Assembly (NCBI RefSeq): GCF_020447205.1
Contig: NZ_JAJAEL010000007.1
Location: 110,363 to 174,362, forward strand
Length of the DNA: 64,000 bases
Direction of reading: 5' to 3'
DNA from: Thalassolituus alkanivorans
Lineage (GTDB): Bacteria; Pseudomonadota; Gammaproteobacteria; Pseudomonadales; Oceanobacteraceae
Made by a program: the position numbers and the translations under genes. A model generated the notes under the pieces. That model worked only from the letters and a program-made list of their open reading frames with translations, did no database searches and was not told the DNA's origin. Shown here one piece after another: positions 29,082-38,792 of this stretch; positions within the stretch are counted from its first letter, which is position 1; each line of letters starts with the position of its first letter.

Positions 29082-29705
29082 TCAGCGGTTTGTAACAACC
29101 TTGTCGATCAGACCGTAAGCCAGCGCAGCTTCCGGATCCATAAAGTTGTCACGCTCAGTATCCGCGGTCACTTGTTCAATACTCTGCCCGGTATGATGAG
29201 CCAGAATACGGTTCAGGCGTTCTTTGGTGTCCTGAATGTTACGCGCATGGATCTGAATATCCGTTGCCTGCCCCTGCGCACCACCACTCGGCTGGTGAAT
29301 CATAACGCGGGAGTTAGGCACACTGAGACGCTTGCCCTTGGCGCCAGCTGCGAGCAGAAATGCCCCCATACTGCAGGCCTGACCAATCACCATCGTACTG
29401 ACATCCGGCTTGATAAACTGCATGGTGTCATAAATAGACAGACCTGCAGACACCGAACCACCCGGCGAGTTGATGTACAGGTGAATATCCTTGTCCGGAT
29501 TCTCAGACTCAAGGAACAGCAACTGCGCCACCACCAGATTAGCCATATGGTCTTCGACCGGGCCAACCAGGAAGATTACGCGCTCTTTCAGCAAGCGTGA
29601 GTAGATGTCGTAAGCACGCTCACCGCGGGCTGACTGCTCTACCACCATTGGTACCAGACCGCTTGCCTGGATGATTTCTGACTGTTGTTTCATGGAGTCA
29701 AACAT
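29082..29705 (-). CDS. clpP: ClpP, proteolytic subunit of Clp protease
   Basis: 207 residues. Catalytic triad S112 (GQACSMGAF), H137 ([10 protein letters not shown]) and D186 (ERDNFMDP), each one residue from the E. coli numbering, implying a short propeptide. Forms a two-ring 14-mer with ClpX. ATG at 29705; a second ATG at 29693 is possible. Confidence 0.97.
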   Translation of the reverse strand: MFDSMKQQSEIIQASGLVPMVVEQSARGERAYDIYSRLLKERVIFLVGPVEDHMANLVVAQLLFLESENPDKDIHLYINSPGGSVSAGLSIYDTMQFIKPDVSTMVIGQACSMGAFLLAAGAKGKRLSVPNSRVMIHQPSGGAQGQATDIQIHARNIQDTKERLNRILAHHTGQSIEQVTADTERDNFMDPEAALAYGLIDKVVTNR

Positions 29706-29742
29706 TCGACCCTGTACTCCCTGACATAATTAGCTTTTTTAC

Positions 29743-29769
29743 AAAAACAGCCGCAATGTGTGCGGCTGT
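29743..29769 (-). terminator. Terminator after tig
   Basis: ACAGCCGCA / TGCGGCTGT with an ATGTG loop; A-run 29743-29747 supplies a T-run on the minus strand. It lies between tig and clpP and may only partly end transcription. Confidence 0.7.
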
Positions 29770-29819
29770 CTCTGAGTTTAGCCATTGATTGGCGTTGTGT
29801 CAGTCACTCTGTCGAGTGA

Positions 29820-31133
29820 TCAGGCAGGCTGATTAGCCGCGCGGATCACTTCTTCGTAAGTGGCTTCTGACTGGCTGATCTTAGCCCCTGCCAGAACTTT
29901 CTCAACCGCCTGCTCTTCCAGAGCCAGCGCTTCTACCTGAGATTTCTGCTGTGGGTTGCTGTTGTAGTAGTTGCGGACTTCTTCAGGATCCTGATATGTC
30001 GCGGCAACTTCTTCAATCAGCTCAGCCACTTTTTCGGCCGAAGGCGTCAATTCGTTCGCTTCGATAACGGCATTCATCAGCAGACCGATAACAACGCGCT
30101 TCTCAGCCTGATCTTTGAACAGCTCAGCCGGCAGCATGTTAGGATCCAGTTTCTGACCACCGCCAAACTGCTGAACAGCCTGTTTGCGCAGACGATCGAT
30201 TTCCTGCTCAACCAGAGAAGACGGAGCTTCAACGGTGTTAGCAGCAACCAGACCAGCAATCACCTGCTGCTTGGTCAGGCTGCGCAGAGCACGGGCCAGT
30301 TCGCGATCCATGTTCTTACGGATTTCGGTTTTGAATTCAGCCTCATCAGCGGTTTCGACACCAAAACCTTTGAAGAATTCTTCGTTCAGTTCAGGCAGCT
30401 GAGGCTTTTTAACCGCAGTAACCGTTACTTTGAACTGAGCAGGCTTACCTTTCAGTTCTTCTTTGTGGTAGTCCTCAGGGAAAGCAACGTCCAGAGTCTT
30501 CTCTTCACCGGCTTTCGCACCCACCAGGCCCGCTTCGAAGCCAGGAATCATAGAGTTGGAACCCAGAGTCAGGCTGTAACCTTTGGCTGCACCGCCTTCA
30601 AATGCTTCACCGTCGATGAAACCTTCGAAATCGATCACTACCTGGTCGCCATCAGCGGCAGCTTCAGCAGACTCTTCCCACTTGGCATTCTGCTTACGCA
30701 GAGTATCCAGCATGGTGTCCAGATCCGCGTCGGTTACGGTAGCGGTTTTCTGTTCAACTTCGATGCTGCCGAAATCGGCCAGAGTGATTTCCGGGTAGAC
30801 TTCAAACGTCGCTTTAAATTCCAGATCCTTACCGTCTTCATCAACGGTAGGCTCGAAAGTTGGCATACCGGCCAGTTTTACATTCTCGTCCTGCACGGCT
30901 TTAAAGAAAGACTGTTGCATTTGCTGGTAGATAGCTTCGTAACGCGCCTGCTTACCAAACATACGCTTGGCAACAGCCGGAGGCAGCGGCTTGCCTTTAC
31001 GGAAACCATTTACGCGCTGGCCTTTGGAGATACGCTTCAGTTCAGCAGTTACTTTACCTTCTACTTCTGCTGCAGGAACGCCAATGGTCATTACACGCTG
31101 AAGACCGGAAGTGGTCTCAATGGACACTTGCAT
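29820..31133 (-). CDS. tig: Trigger factor (ribosome-bound chaperone, prolyl isomerase)
   Basis: 437 residues. N-terminal ribosome-binding domain with GFRKGKPLPPAVAKRMFG (signature GFRxGKxP), FKBP-type isomerase domain at about 160-245 (GDQVVIDFEGFIDGEAFEGG; SNSMIPGFEAGLVG), and a helical C-terminal chaperone domain. First chaperone met by nascent chains. ATG at 31133 with GAGAGG upstream. Order tig-clpP-clpX-lon is conserved. Confidence 0.97.
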   Translation of the reverse strand: MQVSIETTSGLQRVMTIGVPAAEVEGKVTAELKRISKGQRVNGFRKGKPLPPAVAKRMFGKQARYEAIYQQMQQSFFKAVQDENVKLAGMPTFEPTVDEDGKDLEFKATFEVYPEITLADFGSIEVEQKTATVTDADLDTMLDTLRKQNAKWEESAEAAADGDQVVIDFEGFIDGEAFEGGAAKGYSLTLGSNSMIPGFEAGLVGAKAGEEKTLDVAFPEDYHKEELKGKPAQFKVTVTAVKKPQLPELNEEFFKGFGVETADEAEFKTEIRKNMDRELARALRSLTKQQVIAGLVAANTVEAPSSLVEQEIDRLRKQAVQQFGGGQKLDPNMLPAELFKDQAEKRVVIGLLMNAVIEANELTPSAEKVAELIEEVAATYQDPEEVRNYYNSNPQQKSQVEALALEEQAVEKVLAGAKISQSEATYEEVIRAANQPA

Positions 31134-31208
31134 AGATGCCTCTCAATATACTGTTCAAAAAATAACGCACAGGCCTCGCCCGGCGCCGATAAAATCAGAA
31201 AGGCGCGG

Positions 31209-31237
31209 ATTATAGCGCAAGGCACTGCCCGAATAAA
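31209..31237 (-). promoter_or_regulatory. Possible tig promoter
   Basis: Perfect -10 TATAAT on the minus strand (31209-31214) about 75 bases before tig; the -35 at 17 bases (TTTATT, 31232-31237) is weak. Confidence 0.5.
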
Positions 31238-31304
31238 ACCATTTAGAATGCTTGAGCAATCAAACACTTAGGAGATATAAACAAAAGGAATTAAGAAGGG
31301 GAAG

Positions 31305-31381
31305 TGGGGTGGCCGACGGGGCTCGAACCCGCGACAACAGGAATCACAATCCTGGACTCTACCAACTGAGCTACGGCCACC
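31305..31381 (-). tRNA. tRNA-His (anticodon GTG)
   Basis: 77 bases including encoded CCA and the extra G at -1 opposite C73 that marks tRNA-His. Anticodon stem-loop CAGGA-TTGTGAT-TCCTG. Last gene of the Pro-Arg-His cluster. Confidence 0.97.
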
Positions 31382-31407
31382 ACAAAAGTTCTGCTGAGAT
31401 TGCCAAA

Positions 31408-31484
31408 TGGCGCACCCGGCAGGGATTGAACCTGCAACCCTCGGCTTAGAAGGCCGATGCTCTATCCAATTGAGCTACGGGCGC
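31408..31484 (-). tRNA. tRNA-Arg (anticodon TCT)
   Basis: 77 bases with encoded CCA. Anticodon stem-loop TCGGC-CTTCTAA-GCCGA; reads AGA/AGG codons. Middle gene of the cluster. Confidence 0.97.
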
Positions 31485-31507
31485 ATGTCAATTCATTCAG
31501 ACATTAG

Positions 31508-31584
31508 TGGTCGGGGTAGAGAGATTCGAACTCCCGACATCCTGCTCCCAAAGCAGGCGCGCTACCAGACTGCGCTATACCCCG
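31508..31584 (-). tRNA. tRNA-Pro (anticodon TGG)
   Basis: 77 bases with encoded CCA. Anticodon stem-loop CCTGC-TTTGGGA-GCAGG. First gene of the cluster. Confidence 0.97.
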
Positions 31585-31626
31585 AACTTACTTGCTTTGC
31601 GAAGTGCCCTGCAAGTGGCTGCGCAT

Positions 31627-31653
31627 ATTATAGATGAGCCCCTACCCCGTCAA
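31627..31653 (-). promoter_or_regulatory. Promoter of the tRNA Pro-Arg-His operon
   Basis: On the minus strand TTGACG (31648-31653), 15-base spacer, perfect TATAAT (31627-31632), then a G+C-rich discriminator ATGCGCAGCC. An A/T-rich tract lies upstream (about 31655-31700). This is the layout of growth-rate/stringently controlled stable-RNA promoters. Confidence 0.75.
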
Positions 31654-31748
31654 CGACTTTTTGAAAAAAATTAATAAAAACAATCGGTTCGGTGATTTTT
31701 TGAGCGTTTCTGCATTTATCCGCAGGCTGGCGCCAGCGGTATCTTTGT

Positions 31749-31771
31749 TTTTCTCAGCGCACATGAGAAAA
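31749..31771 (+). other. Inverted repeat before folD
   Basis: TTTTCTCA (31749-31756), 7-base loop, TGAGAAAA (31764-31771), 38 bases before the folD start. It may be an operator or a leader hairpin; no recognised family. Confidence 0.45.
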
Positions 31772-31809
31772 TCGCGCGCTTTGATAACTGCTACAGGTTT
31801 ACTGCGCTT

Positions 31810-32667
31810 ATGACCGCTCAACTGATCGATGGCAACGCCACTGCCAAAGCGATTCGCGAATCCATTAAACAGCAGGTTCAGGCCCGCACAGAGAAAGGTC
31901 TGCGCGCACCCGGTCTGGCGGTCATATTAGTAGGCAGCGACCCGGCGTCCGAAGTCTATGTGGCGCATAAGCGTAAAGACTGCGAACAGGTCGGCATTGT
32001 CAGCAAGGCCTTTGACCTGCCGGCAGAAACCACCCAGCAACAACTGCTGGACCTGATCGACGAACTGAACCATGACAGCAGTGTTGATGGCATCCTGGTG
32101 CAACTGCCCTTACCTGCCGGCCTGAAAGCCGATGAAATTCTTGAGCGTATCGACCCGACCAAAGATGTTGACGGCTTCCACCCATTCAATCTTGGCCGCC
32201 TGGCACAGCGCATGCCGATGCTGCGCCCCTGCACTCCAGCTGGCATCGTTGACCTGCTGGACGGCACCGGCGAGGAAGTTCGTGGCAAGCATGCGGTCAT
32301 TGTTGGCGCATCCAACATTGTTGGCCGCCCGATGGGACTGGAACTGCTGCTGAAAGGCTGCACAGTAACCACCTGCCACCGCTTCACCAAAGATCTGGCG
32401 CATCACGTTCAGCAGGCCGATATTGTGGTCGTTGCTGTCGGTAAGCCGGGTATTGTCAAAGGTGAATGGATCAAACCCGGCGCCACCGTGATTGATGTTG
32501 GTATTAACCGCCAGGCTGACGGCAAACTGATTGGCGATGTGGATTTTGCCGCCGCCGCCGAACGCGCCGCCTTTATCACCCCGGTTCCGGGTGGTGTAGG
32601 CCCAATGACCCGCGCCAAATTGCTGGAAAATACCCTGTTTGCCTGCGAGACCCTGCACAAGCAGTAA
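31810..32667 (+). CDS. folD: Bifunctional methylenetetrahydrofolate dehydrogenase/cyclohydrolase
   Basis: 285 residues. Interconverts 5,10-methylene- and 10-formyl-tetrahydrofolate, supplying one-carbon units for purines and initiator Met-tRNA. The catalytic lysine is in [16 protein letters not shown], with [10 protein letters not shown] and the NADP loop [15 protein letters not shown]; the end is [21 protein letters not shown] at 31810. It converges on cysS across a bidirectional terminator. Confidence 0.97.
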   Translation: MTAQLIDGNATAKAIRESIKQQVQARTEKGLRAPGLAVILVGSDPASEVYVAHKRKDCEQVGIVSKAFDLPAETTQQQLLDLIDELNHDSSVDGILVQLPLPAGLKADEILERIDPTKDVDGFHPFNLGRLAQRMPMLRPCTPAGIVDLLDGTGEEVRGKHAVIVGASNIVGRPMGLELLLKGCTVTTCHRFTKDLAHHVQQADIVVVAVGKPGIVKGEWIKPGATVIDVGINRQADGKLIGDVDFAAAAERAAFITPVPGGVGPMTRAKLLENTLFACETLHKQ

Positions 32668-32688
32668 TCACTGAATATTAAGAAAACA

Positions 32689-32724
32689 AAAAAGCCCGGA
32701 CAGATCGCTCTGTCCGGGCTTTTT
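32689..32724. terminator. Bidirectional intrinsic terminator
   Basis: AAAAAGCCCGGACAGA / TCTGTCCGGGCTTTTT, loop TCGC, between converging folD and cysS. Confidence 0.93.
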
Positions 32725-32746
32725 CATATCGGCCACTAACGGCGGA

Positions 32747-34117
32747 TTATTGCTTTGACCAGCTGGTACCTTCCGGACCATCACGCAGCACAATTCCCTG
32801 CGCCAGCAACTCATCACGCACCTGATCCGCCGTAGCGAAATCTTTGGCTTTTTTCGCCTCAGCACGTTTACTTATCATCTCCTGAATCCAGGCCTCATCC
32901 ACATCAGCACCGGACTGCAAAAAGGCTTCCGGCTCAGACTGCAGACAACCCAGAACACCGGCCAGATAACGCAACTGACCAGCCAGCGCTGCCTGCTCTG
33001 CACCTTCGGCTTTATTCACTGCCCGCACAAGATCAAACAAGGCGGCAATGGCTTCCGGCGTATTGAAGTCATCATCCATTGCAGCATGGAAGCGTTGCGA
33101 ATATTCATTATCAATATCCGCAACCTCGCCAACCACAACACCACGCAGCGCATTATAAAAACGCTCCAGCTTGGTGTGCGCTTCTTTCAGGCTGTCTTCG
33201 GAATAATTGATCGCGCTGCGATACTGACTGGAGAGCAGTAAAAAGCGCACCACTTCCGCCGGATATTTTTCCAGAATTTCGCGAATGGTGAAAAAGTTGC
33301 CCAGCGATTTGGACATCTTTTCGCCATCAACACGAACAGCTCCGGCATGCATCCAGGTATTCACGTACTTTTTACCTGTTGCTGCCTCCGACTGGGCAAT
33401 TTCATTTTCATGGTGCGGAAATTTAAGATCCGGACCGCCACCATGAATATCAAAGGTTTCACCCAGACAGCAGGATGACATCGCCGAACATTCAATGTGC
33501 CAGCCCGGGCGACCAATACCCCACGGCGAATGCCAGTGTGGTTCGTCGGCTTTGGCGGCTTTCCACAACACAAAATCCAGAGGATCTTGTTTATGCTCGT
33601 CAACATCGACACGCGCGCCGGCTTCTAAATCATCCAGAATTTTGCCGGATAATTTGCCGTAACCTTCGAATTTACGCACCGAATAATACACATCGCCATT
33701 CCCCGGCGCGTAGGCATAACCTTTGGCAATCAGGGTTTCGACCAGACGGATAATATCGTCGATATGCGCCGTGGCTTTTGGCTCTGCATTCGGGCGCTCA
33801 ATTTCCAGCAGGTCGGCATCCTTGTGCATCTCAGCAATAAAGCGCTCGGTTAATGCATCAAAAGCTTCGCCGTTTTCGTTGGCGCGTTTGATAATTTTAT
33901 CGTCGATATCGGTGATATTACGGATGTAATTCACCTCATAACCACGATGACGCAAGTAACGGGCAATAACGTCAAACGCCACCATCACCCGCGCATGCCC
34001 CAGGTGACAGAAGTCATAAACCGTCATACCACAGACATACATACCAACCTTGCCTGGCTGTAACGGTTTAAATTCTTCTTTCTGACGCGTCAGCGTATTA
34101 AAAATCTGCAAAGTCAT
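32747..34117 (-). CDS. cysS: Cysteinyl-tRNA synthetase
   Basis: 456 residues, class I synthetase. HLGH at 38-41, KMSKS in [13 protein letters not shown] near residue 270, and the zinc ligands C29, the cysteine in [10 protein letters not shown] and the histidine in FPHHENE near residue 235. Charges tRNA-Cys. ATG at 34117. It is eight bases behind glnS and probably co-transcribed with it. Confidence 0.97.
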   Translation of the reverse strand: MTLQIFNTLTRQKEEFKPLQPGKVGMYVCGMTVYDFCHLGHARVMVAFDVIARYLRHRGYEVNYIRNITDIDDKIIKRANENGEAFDALTERFIAEMHKDADLLEIERPNAEPKATAHIDDIIRLVETLIAKGYAYAPGNGDVYYSVRKFEGYGKLSGKILDDLEAGARVDVDEHKQDPLDFVLWKAAKADEPHWHSPWGIGRPGWHIECSAMSSCCLGETFDIHGGGPDLKFPHHENEIAQSEAATGKKYVNTWMHAGAVRVDGEKMSKSLGNFFTIREILEKYPAEVVRFLLLSSQYRSAINYSEDSLKEAHTKLERFYNALRGVVVGEVADIDNEYSQRFHAAMDDDFNTPEAIAALFDLVRAVNKAEGAEQAALAGQLRYLAGVLGCLQSEPEAFLQSGADVDEAWIQEMISKRAEAKKAKDFATADQVRDELLAQGIVLRDGPEGTSWSKQ

Positions 34118-34125
34118 AATCAGCC

Positions 34126-35796
34126 TTAATCTGCCTGCAGTGATTTATCTTCACGCAAGCCAATGGTCAGGTTAAAGACCGGCTTGTCAGCGCTGTGATC
34201 GTAGCGGTCGGCAACAAAATAGCCTTCACGCTCAAACTGGAAATTACTTTCTGCACCGACATTGGCCAGTGCAGGTTCAACCCAACCGGTGGTGACGGTG
34301 AGCGAATCGCGATTTACAAACTGCATAAAATCGCCGTCGACTTTATCCGGCGTCGGGTGATTAAACAGACGCTCATACAGGCGCAATTCTGCCTGCACCG
34401 AATGGCTGGCCGAAACCCAGTGCACCACCCCTTTCGGGTTATCACCGTCGGCCGGATTTTCACCCAGCGTGCCTTCGATTAATTTCGCCCGCACCAGCAC
34501 AACATTGCCGGCTTCGTCTTTTTCGTAGCTGGTTGCTTCGATTACATAAGAATGACGCAGGCGGATACGTTTACCCGGCGTGAATTTCTTTTTGAATTTC
34601 TTGCTGTACTCTTCTTTAAAATCATCCTGATCGATATAGATCTCACGGGTAAACGGCATTTCGCGCGAACCCAGATCCAGCTCGTGATGATATTCGGCGC
34701 TGAGCATTTCCAGATGATCGGCGGCCAGATTTTCGATCTCGACTTTTAACGGCCGGATCACACACATCGCACGCGGTGCATGCTTGTTCAGATCGTCACG
34801 CAGCGCGTGCTCCAGCATCGCCACATCGACCATACCGTCACTGCGGGTCACACCAATCATTTCGCAGAAATTACGCACCGAGCGCGGAGTAAAACCACGA
34901 CGACGCATACCGGCGATGGTCGGCATGCGCGGATCATTCCAGCCCGCCACAACCTGATCATCCACCAGAGCCTTGAGCTTACGCTTGGAGGTTACGGTGT
35001 AATCCAGATTCAGGCGGCCAAATTCGTACTGACGCGGCTGTGCCGGCACCGGCAGGTTGGCAATAAACCAGTCGTACAGTGGTTTGTGGTCTTCAAATTC
35101 CAGCGTACAGACCGAATGGGTAATGCCTTCGATGGCATCCGACTGACCATGGGTAAAGTCATAGGTAGGGTAGATACACCATTTGTCACCGGTCTGATGG
35201 TGATGCACTTTACGGATACGATAGATGATCGGATCGCGCAGGTTCATGTTTGGCGATGCCATATCAATTTTAGCGCGCAGTACACAGGCACCTTCGTTGA
35301 AATCACCGGCACGCATTTTCTCAAACAGCGCCAGGTTTTCTTCTACCGTGCGCTCACGGAACGGGCTGTTTTTACCCGCTTCGGTCAGGGTGCCACGGTA
35401 TTCACGCGCCTGCTCCGGACTGAGGTCACAGACATAAGCCTTGCCTTCACGAATCAGGCGCAGTGCCCACTGATGCAGCTGGTCAAAGTAATCCGAGGCA
35501 TAACGCACCTCTCCGGCCCAGTTAAAGCCCAGCCAGGTGATGTCGTCTTTGATCGCATCAATAAATTCCTGGCTTTCTTTTTCCGGGTTGGTGTCGTCGA
35601 AACGCAGGTTACACTGGCCGTTAAACTGTTCGGCCACGCCGAAGTTCAGGCAGATTGATTTGGCATGGCCCACATGCAGATAACCGTTAGGCTCAGGCGG
35701 AAAGCGTGTCACAACGCTCTGAACCTTACCGCTGGCGAGGTCATCCTGAACGATTTTGGCAATGAAATTGTGGCTGTTTGGAGTTGTGTCTGTCAT
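34126..35796 (-). CDS. glnS: Glutaminyl-tRNA synthetase
   Basis: 556 residues (E. coli 554). Class I: HIGH-like HVGH at 41-44 in [14 protein letters not shown]; the second signature reads VTSKRKL instead of the E. coli VMSKRKL. C-terminal beta-barrel anticodon-binding domains end with GLREDKSL. The start at 35796 follows GGATGG; longer frames (to 35913) run into the divergent promoter region and are rejected; an ATG at 35802 is possible. Its promoter shares -10 bases with ppiB on the other strand. Confidence 0.96.
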   Translation of the reverse strand: MTDTTPNSHNFIAKIVQDDLASGKVQSVVTRFPPEPNGYLHVGHAKSICLNFGVAEQFNGQCNLRFDDTNPEKESQEFIDAIKDDITWLGFNWAGEVRYASDYFDQLHQWALRLIREGKAYVCDLSPEQAREYRGTLTEAGKNSPFRERTVEENLALFEKMRAGDFNEGACVLRAKIDMASPNMNLRDPIIYRIRKVHHHQTGDKWCIYPTYDFTHGQSDAIEGITHSVCTLEFEDHKPLYDWFIANLPVPAQPRQYEFGRLNLDYTVTSKRKLKALVDDQVVAGWNDPRMPTIAGMRRRGFTPRSVRNFCEMIGVTRSDGMVDVAMLEHALRDDLNKHAPRAMCVIRPLKVEIENLAADHLEMLSAEYHHELDLGSREMPFTREIYIDQDDFKEEYSKKFKKKFTPGKRIRLRHSYVIEATSYEKDEAGNVVLVRAKLIEGTLGENPADGDNPKGVVHWVSASHSVQAELRLYERLFNHPTPDKVDGDFMQFVNRDSLTVTTGWVEPALANVGAESNFQFEREGYFVADRYDHSADKPVFNLTIGLREDKSLQAD

Positions 35797-35878
35797 AACC
35801 ATCCGTTTCTGAGTAGTACCGGCAGCTTGCCGCGCGGAGGCTGTTCCGGGCGGAAATTCCGGCAATCGTGCCACGGCG

Positions 35879-35908
35879 CTGTCAGGCCGCGAAAAAGGCG
35901 GTATTATA
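35879..35908. promoter_or_regulatory. Overlapping divergent promoters of ppiB and glnS
   Basis: Plus strand: CTGTCA (35879-35884), 17 bases, TATTAT (35902-35907) toward ppiB. Minus strand: perfect TATAAT formed by 35903-35908 toward glnS, without a clear -35. The two -10 boxes share five bases, so polymerase could bind in either direction but not both. Confidence 0.55.
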
Positions 35909-35957
35909 CGCACTCAATCCCATGAAGGGATACACGATTCAATGACAGAGGCTTCAC

Positions 35958-36452
35958 ATGATCCTGCTTAAAACCAACTTCGGCGACATCAAAATCGAAC
36001 TGAACCACGAGAAAGCGCCAAAAACTGCGGCCAACTTCGAGAAGTACGTAAAAGAAGGCTACTACGACGGCGTGATTTTCCACCGTGTGATCGACGGTTT
36101 TATGATCCAGGGCGGCGGCTTTGCCCCGGGTATGGTTAACAAAGAAACCGACATGCCGATTGAAAACGAAGCAGACAACGGTCTGAAAAACACCGTTGGC
36201 ACTCTGGCCATGGCCCGCACCATGGACCCACACTCCGCCAGCGCGCAGTTCTTTATCAACGTATCGGACAACGACTTCCTGAACCACACCAGCAAGTCCA
36301 CTCAGGGCTGGGGTTATGCCGTATTTGGTGAAGTAGTTGAAGGCATGAACGTGGTTAACCGCATCAAAGCCGTTAAAACCACCACCCGTATGGGCCACCA
36401 GGACGTTCCGGTCGAAGACGTCATCATCGAAAAAGCTGAAATCATCGCGTAA
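35958..36452 (+). CDS. ppiB: Cyclophilin-type peptidyl-prolyl isomerase (cytoplasmic)
   Basis: 164 residues with no signal peptide, so the cytoplasmic PpiB form. Catalytic region [19 protein letters not shown] (R in FHRV), [19 protein letters not shown] and [16 protein letters not shown]. Catalyses cis-trans isomerisation of proline bonds. The stop TAA shares one base with the ATG of lpxH, so the two are co-translated. Confidence 0.95.
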   Translation: MILLKTNFGDIKIELNHEKAPKTAANFEKYVKEGYYDGVIFHRVIDGFMIQGGGFAPGMVNKETDMPIENEADNGLKNTVGTLAMARTMDPHSASAQFFINVSDNDFLNHTSKSTQGWGYAVFGEVVEGMNVVNRIKAVKTTTRMGHQDVPVEDVIIEKAEIIA

Positions 36453-37177
36453 TGGCGGTTTATTTCATCTCCGATCTGCATCTTGAGCCTGGCCGTCCGG
36501 CCATGGCTCAGGGCTTTGTGCACTATCTGCAGAACCTGCAGGATGCCGATGCGCTGTATATTCTCGGCGACTTCTTTGAAGTGTGGATGGGCGATGACTT
36601 TGATCATCCCTTCGTCAGCAGCATCAAAGACGCCCTGCGCGCACTCAGCAACAAAGGTACCCGCCTGTTTCTGATGCACGGCAACCGCGACTTCCTGCTG
36701 GGCCAGACCTTCTGCGAACAGACCGGCGCCACCCTGCTCGATGATCCGGCCGTGATCACCTTAGGTGACGACGCGGTACTGCTGATGCACGGCGACAGCC
36801 TCTGCACCCTTGATGTGGAATATATGAAGATCCGTCAGATGTTCCGCAACCCGGCCTGGCAGCAGGACTTTCTCAGTAAACCACTGGAAGAGCGCATTGC
36901 CTTCGCCCGCCAGGTTCGCAGCGAGAGTAAGAGCGGTCAGCAGATGAAAAGCTCCGACATCATGGACGTCACCCAGGAAGAGGTAGACCGCGAAATGGAT
37001 CAGGCTGGCGTTACCACCCTGATTCATGGCCACACCCACCGCCCGGATGATCATCGCTGGATGCACAACGGCAGCGAACGCCGCCGTCTGGTACTGGGCG
37101 ACTGGTCAGACGATTGCGGCTGGATGATCCACTGGAGCGAAGAAAGCGGACTGCAGCTCAGTCAGTTTACGTTCTGA
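36452..37177 (+). CDS. lpxH: UDP-2,3-diacylglucosamine pyrophosphatase
   Basis: 241 residues, calcineurin-like metallophosphatase. Hydrolyses UDP-2,3-diacylglucosamine to lipid X in lipid A synthesis, at the inner-membrane surface. Metal-binding motifs are all present: SDLHLE (D8, H10), GDFFEVWMGDD, HGNRD, MHGDSLC and HGHTHRP. The ATG overlaps the ppiB stop by one base. Its product feeds LpxB and then LpxK, whose gene is nearby at 39.0-40.0 kb. Confidence 0.96.
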   Translation: MAVYFISDLHLEPGRPAMAQGFVHYLQNLQDADALYILGDFFEVWMGDDFDHPFVSSIKDALRALSNKGTRLFLMHGNRDFLLGQTFCEQTGATLLDDPAVITLGDDAVLLMHGDSLCTLDVEYMKIRQMFRNPAWQQDFLSKPLEERIAFARQVRSESKSGQQMKSSDIMDVTQEEVDREMDQAGVTTLIHGHTHRPDDHRWMHNGSERRRLVLGDWSDDCGWMIHWSEESGLQLSQFTF

Positions 37178-37207
37178 ATGAAGTGACGAAGCAGCTCCTG
37201 ACTACAG

Positions 37208-37244
37208 TAATAAAAAAGCCGGCTTTATGCCGGCTTTTTTATTA
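37208..37244. terminator. Bidirectional intrinsic terminator
   Basis: Perfect 16-bp repeat TAATAAAAAAGCCGGC / GCCGGCTTTTTTATTA with a TTTAT loop, between converging lpxH and murB. Confidence 0.94.
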
Positions 37245-37267
37245 CTGACGTGTTTCTGCAATCCTGT

Positions 37268-38293
37268 TCAGAACGGCTGCGGCTCAGGCTCCAGCTGCAC
37301 ACCAAATTGCTCGCTTACACTGGCAACTACCGCATCTCGCAGCTGCTCAATATCGGCATAGGTTGCCGCGCCATTGGTGGTCAGCACCAGCGCCTGCTGA
37401 TCGTGCATCCGTACCGGGCCAAGCCAGCGCCCTTTCCAGCCGGCCTGCTCAATCAGCCAGCCCGCCGCCAGCTTGATACGGCCATCGGCCTGCGGATAGG
37501 TTGGTAATGACGGGTACTGAGCACTCAGCTGTGTTGCCTGATATACCGACACCAGCGGATTTTTAAAGAAAGAACCGGCATTGGGAATTTGCACCGGGTC
37601 CGGCAATTTACTCTGGCGAATCGCACACACCTGTTCAATCAAAGCCTGTGGACTGATCGCATCGCCCTGCGCCGTCGCCCAGCTGGCCAAAGGGCCATAA
37701 CTCAGATCCGGCGCAAAGGTTTTACCCAGGCGGAAGACCACGCGGGTGACAATAAAGTCACCGGCCAGCTCATGCTTGAAAATGGAATCTCGATAAGCAA
37801 AGCGGCATTCGGCGGCACTCAGCGTGCGCCACTGGCGAGTGCTGAGCTGAATGCCGGATACCGAGTCGATAGAGTCGGCGACTTCAACCCCGTAAGCGCC
37901 GATATTCTGAATCGGCGAAGCACCGACAGAACCCGGAATCAGCGCCAGATTCTCCAGCCCATGGCCAAACTCTGTACTGTCCTGTACCCACTGATGCCAG
38001 CTCATGCCGGCATCCACCGCCAGCCAGCGATGGGTTGCATCTTCACGCAGCAAGCGCACCGAGGTCATGGCCGATTGCAGCACCAGACCGGGCACGTCGT
38101 CGGCCAGCAACACATTACTGCCACCACCCAAAACCCGCACCGGCCAGTTGTTCCGCTGCGCCAGCGCCAGCAAACTGAGCAATTCCGAGACGGAAGAAAA
38201 ATGCGCAAAGGCTTCGGCCTGCGCCGGTAAGCGCAGCGTATTCAGCGCCGACAGGTCGTAGTTTTGCTGCACCTCGGGTACGGGATGATTCAC
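37268..38293 (-). CDS. murB: UDP-N-acetylenolpyruvoylglucosamine reductase
   Basis: 341 residues, type I (E. coli-like) MurB. Reduces the enolpyruvyl group to make UDP-MurNAc, using FAD and NADPH. FAD-binding VLGGGSNVLLADD at 54-66, PGSVGASPIQNIGAYGVE at 120-137, and the proton-donor S241 in NAGSFFKNP. The start is GTG at 38293, overlapping the stop of the phosphatase gene (GTGA). C-terminal end EPEPQPF is normal. Confidence 0.95.
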   Translation of the reverse strand: MNHPVPEVQQNYDLSALNTLRLPAQAEAFAHFSSVSELLSLLALAQRNNWPVRVLGGGSNVLLADDVPGLVLQSAMTSVRLLREDATHRWLAVDAGMSWHQWVQDSTEFGHGLENLALIPGSVGASPIQNIGAYGVEVADSIDSVSGIQLSTRQWRTLSAAECRFAYRDSIFKHELAGDFIVTRVVFRLGKTFAPDLSYGPLASWATAQGDAISPQALIEQVCAIRQSKLPDPVQIPNAGSFFKNPLVSVYQATQLSAQYPSLPTYPQADGRIKLAAGWLIEQAGWKGRWLGPVRMHDQQALVLTTNGAATYADIEQLRDAVVASVSEQFGVQLEPEPQPF

Positions 38294-38787
38294 GGTGTTT
38301 CCTTTGCGCGCTGGTTTAAACGCTGACGAATATCGGCCAGCAAACCTTCACAGGCGTCTTCAACCAGATCCAGCACCTGCTCAAAGCCATCGGCACCGCC
38401 ATAGTATGGGTCCGGTACTTCGTCGCTGTTAAAGCGGCGGGCAAAGCTGCGTAAAAACAGCTGGGGTTCAGTACGCGCAGCGGCGGGTTTTAACGCGCGC
38501 AGATTGCTGAGGTTTTCCAGATCCATCGCCAGCACATAATCAAACTGATCAAAATCGGCGGCCAGCGCCTGACGCGCACGCAACTGCGATAAATCGTAAC
38601 CGCGCTCAGCCGCGGCTTTAATAGTGCGCGGATCGGGCGTTTTGCCGATATGCCAGGCAGCGGTTCCGGCGGAGTCCACCTCAACCTGATCACTCAGCCC
38701 GGCAGAGGCAACCATGCTGCGGAAAACGCCGTCGGCGGTCGGTGAACGGCAGATATTGCCCAGACACACAAAAAGCACACGCAGCAC
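38290..38787 (-). CDS. Low-molecular-weight protein-tyrosine phosphatase
   Basis: 165 residues. P-loop C8-x5-R14 (VCLGNICRSPTADG) and the general acid D126 in VPDPYYGG. Cytoplasmic enzyme; relatives dephosphorylate bacterial tyrosine kinases of exopolysaccharide assembly or arginine-phosphorylated proteins, but no such kinase is in the window. The start is GTG at 38787, five bases after the stop of the Trm112-like gene, with no strong ribosome site. Last-but-one gene of the exbB-to-murB operon. Confidence 0.92.
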   Translation of the reverse strand: MLRVLFVCLGNICRSPTADGVFRSMVASAGLSDQVEVDSAGTAAWHIGKTPDPRTIKAAAERGYDLSQLRARQALAADFDQFDYVLAMDLENLSNLRALKPAAARTEPQLFLRSFARRFNSDEVPDPYYGGADGFEQVLDLVEDACEGLLADIRQRLNQRAKETP

Positions 38788-38792
38788 AGTGC

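Noticed and set aside
31134-31304. Separate small RNA or terminator between tRNA-His and tig
   Set aside because: Only a weak 4-bp stem and the tig -10 box are visible; nothing supports a separate RNA gene.
34780-35658. Open frame of 292 codons antisense to glnS
   Set aside because: glnS is unambiguous; the frame encodes a composition shadow.
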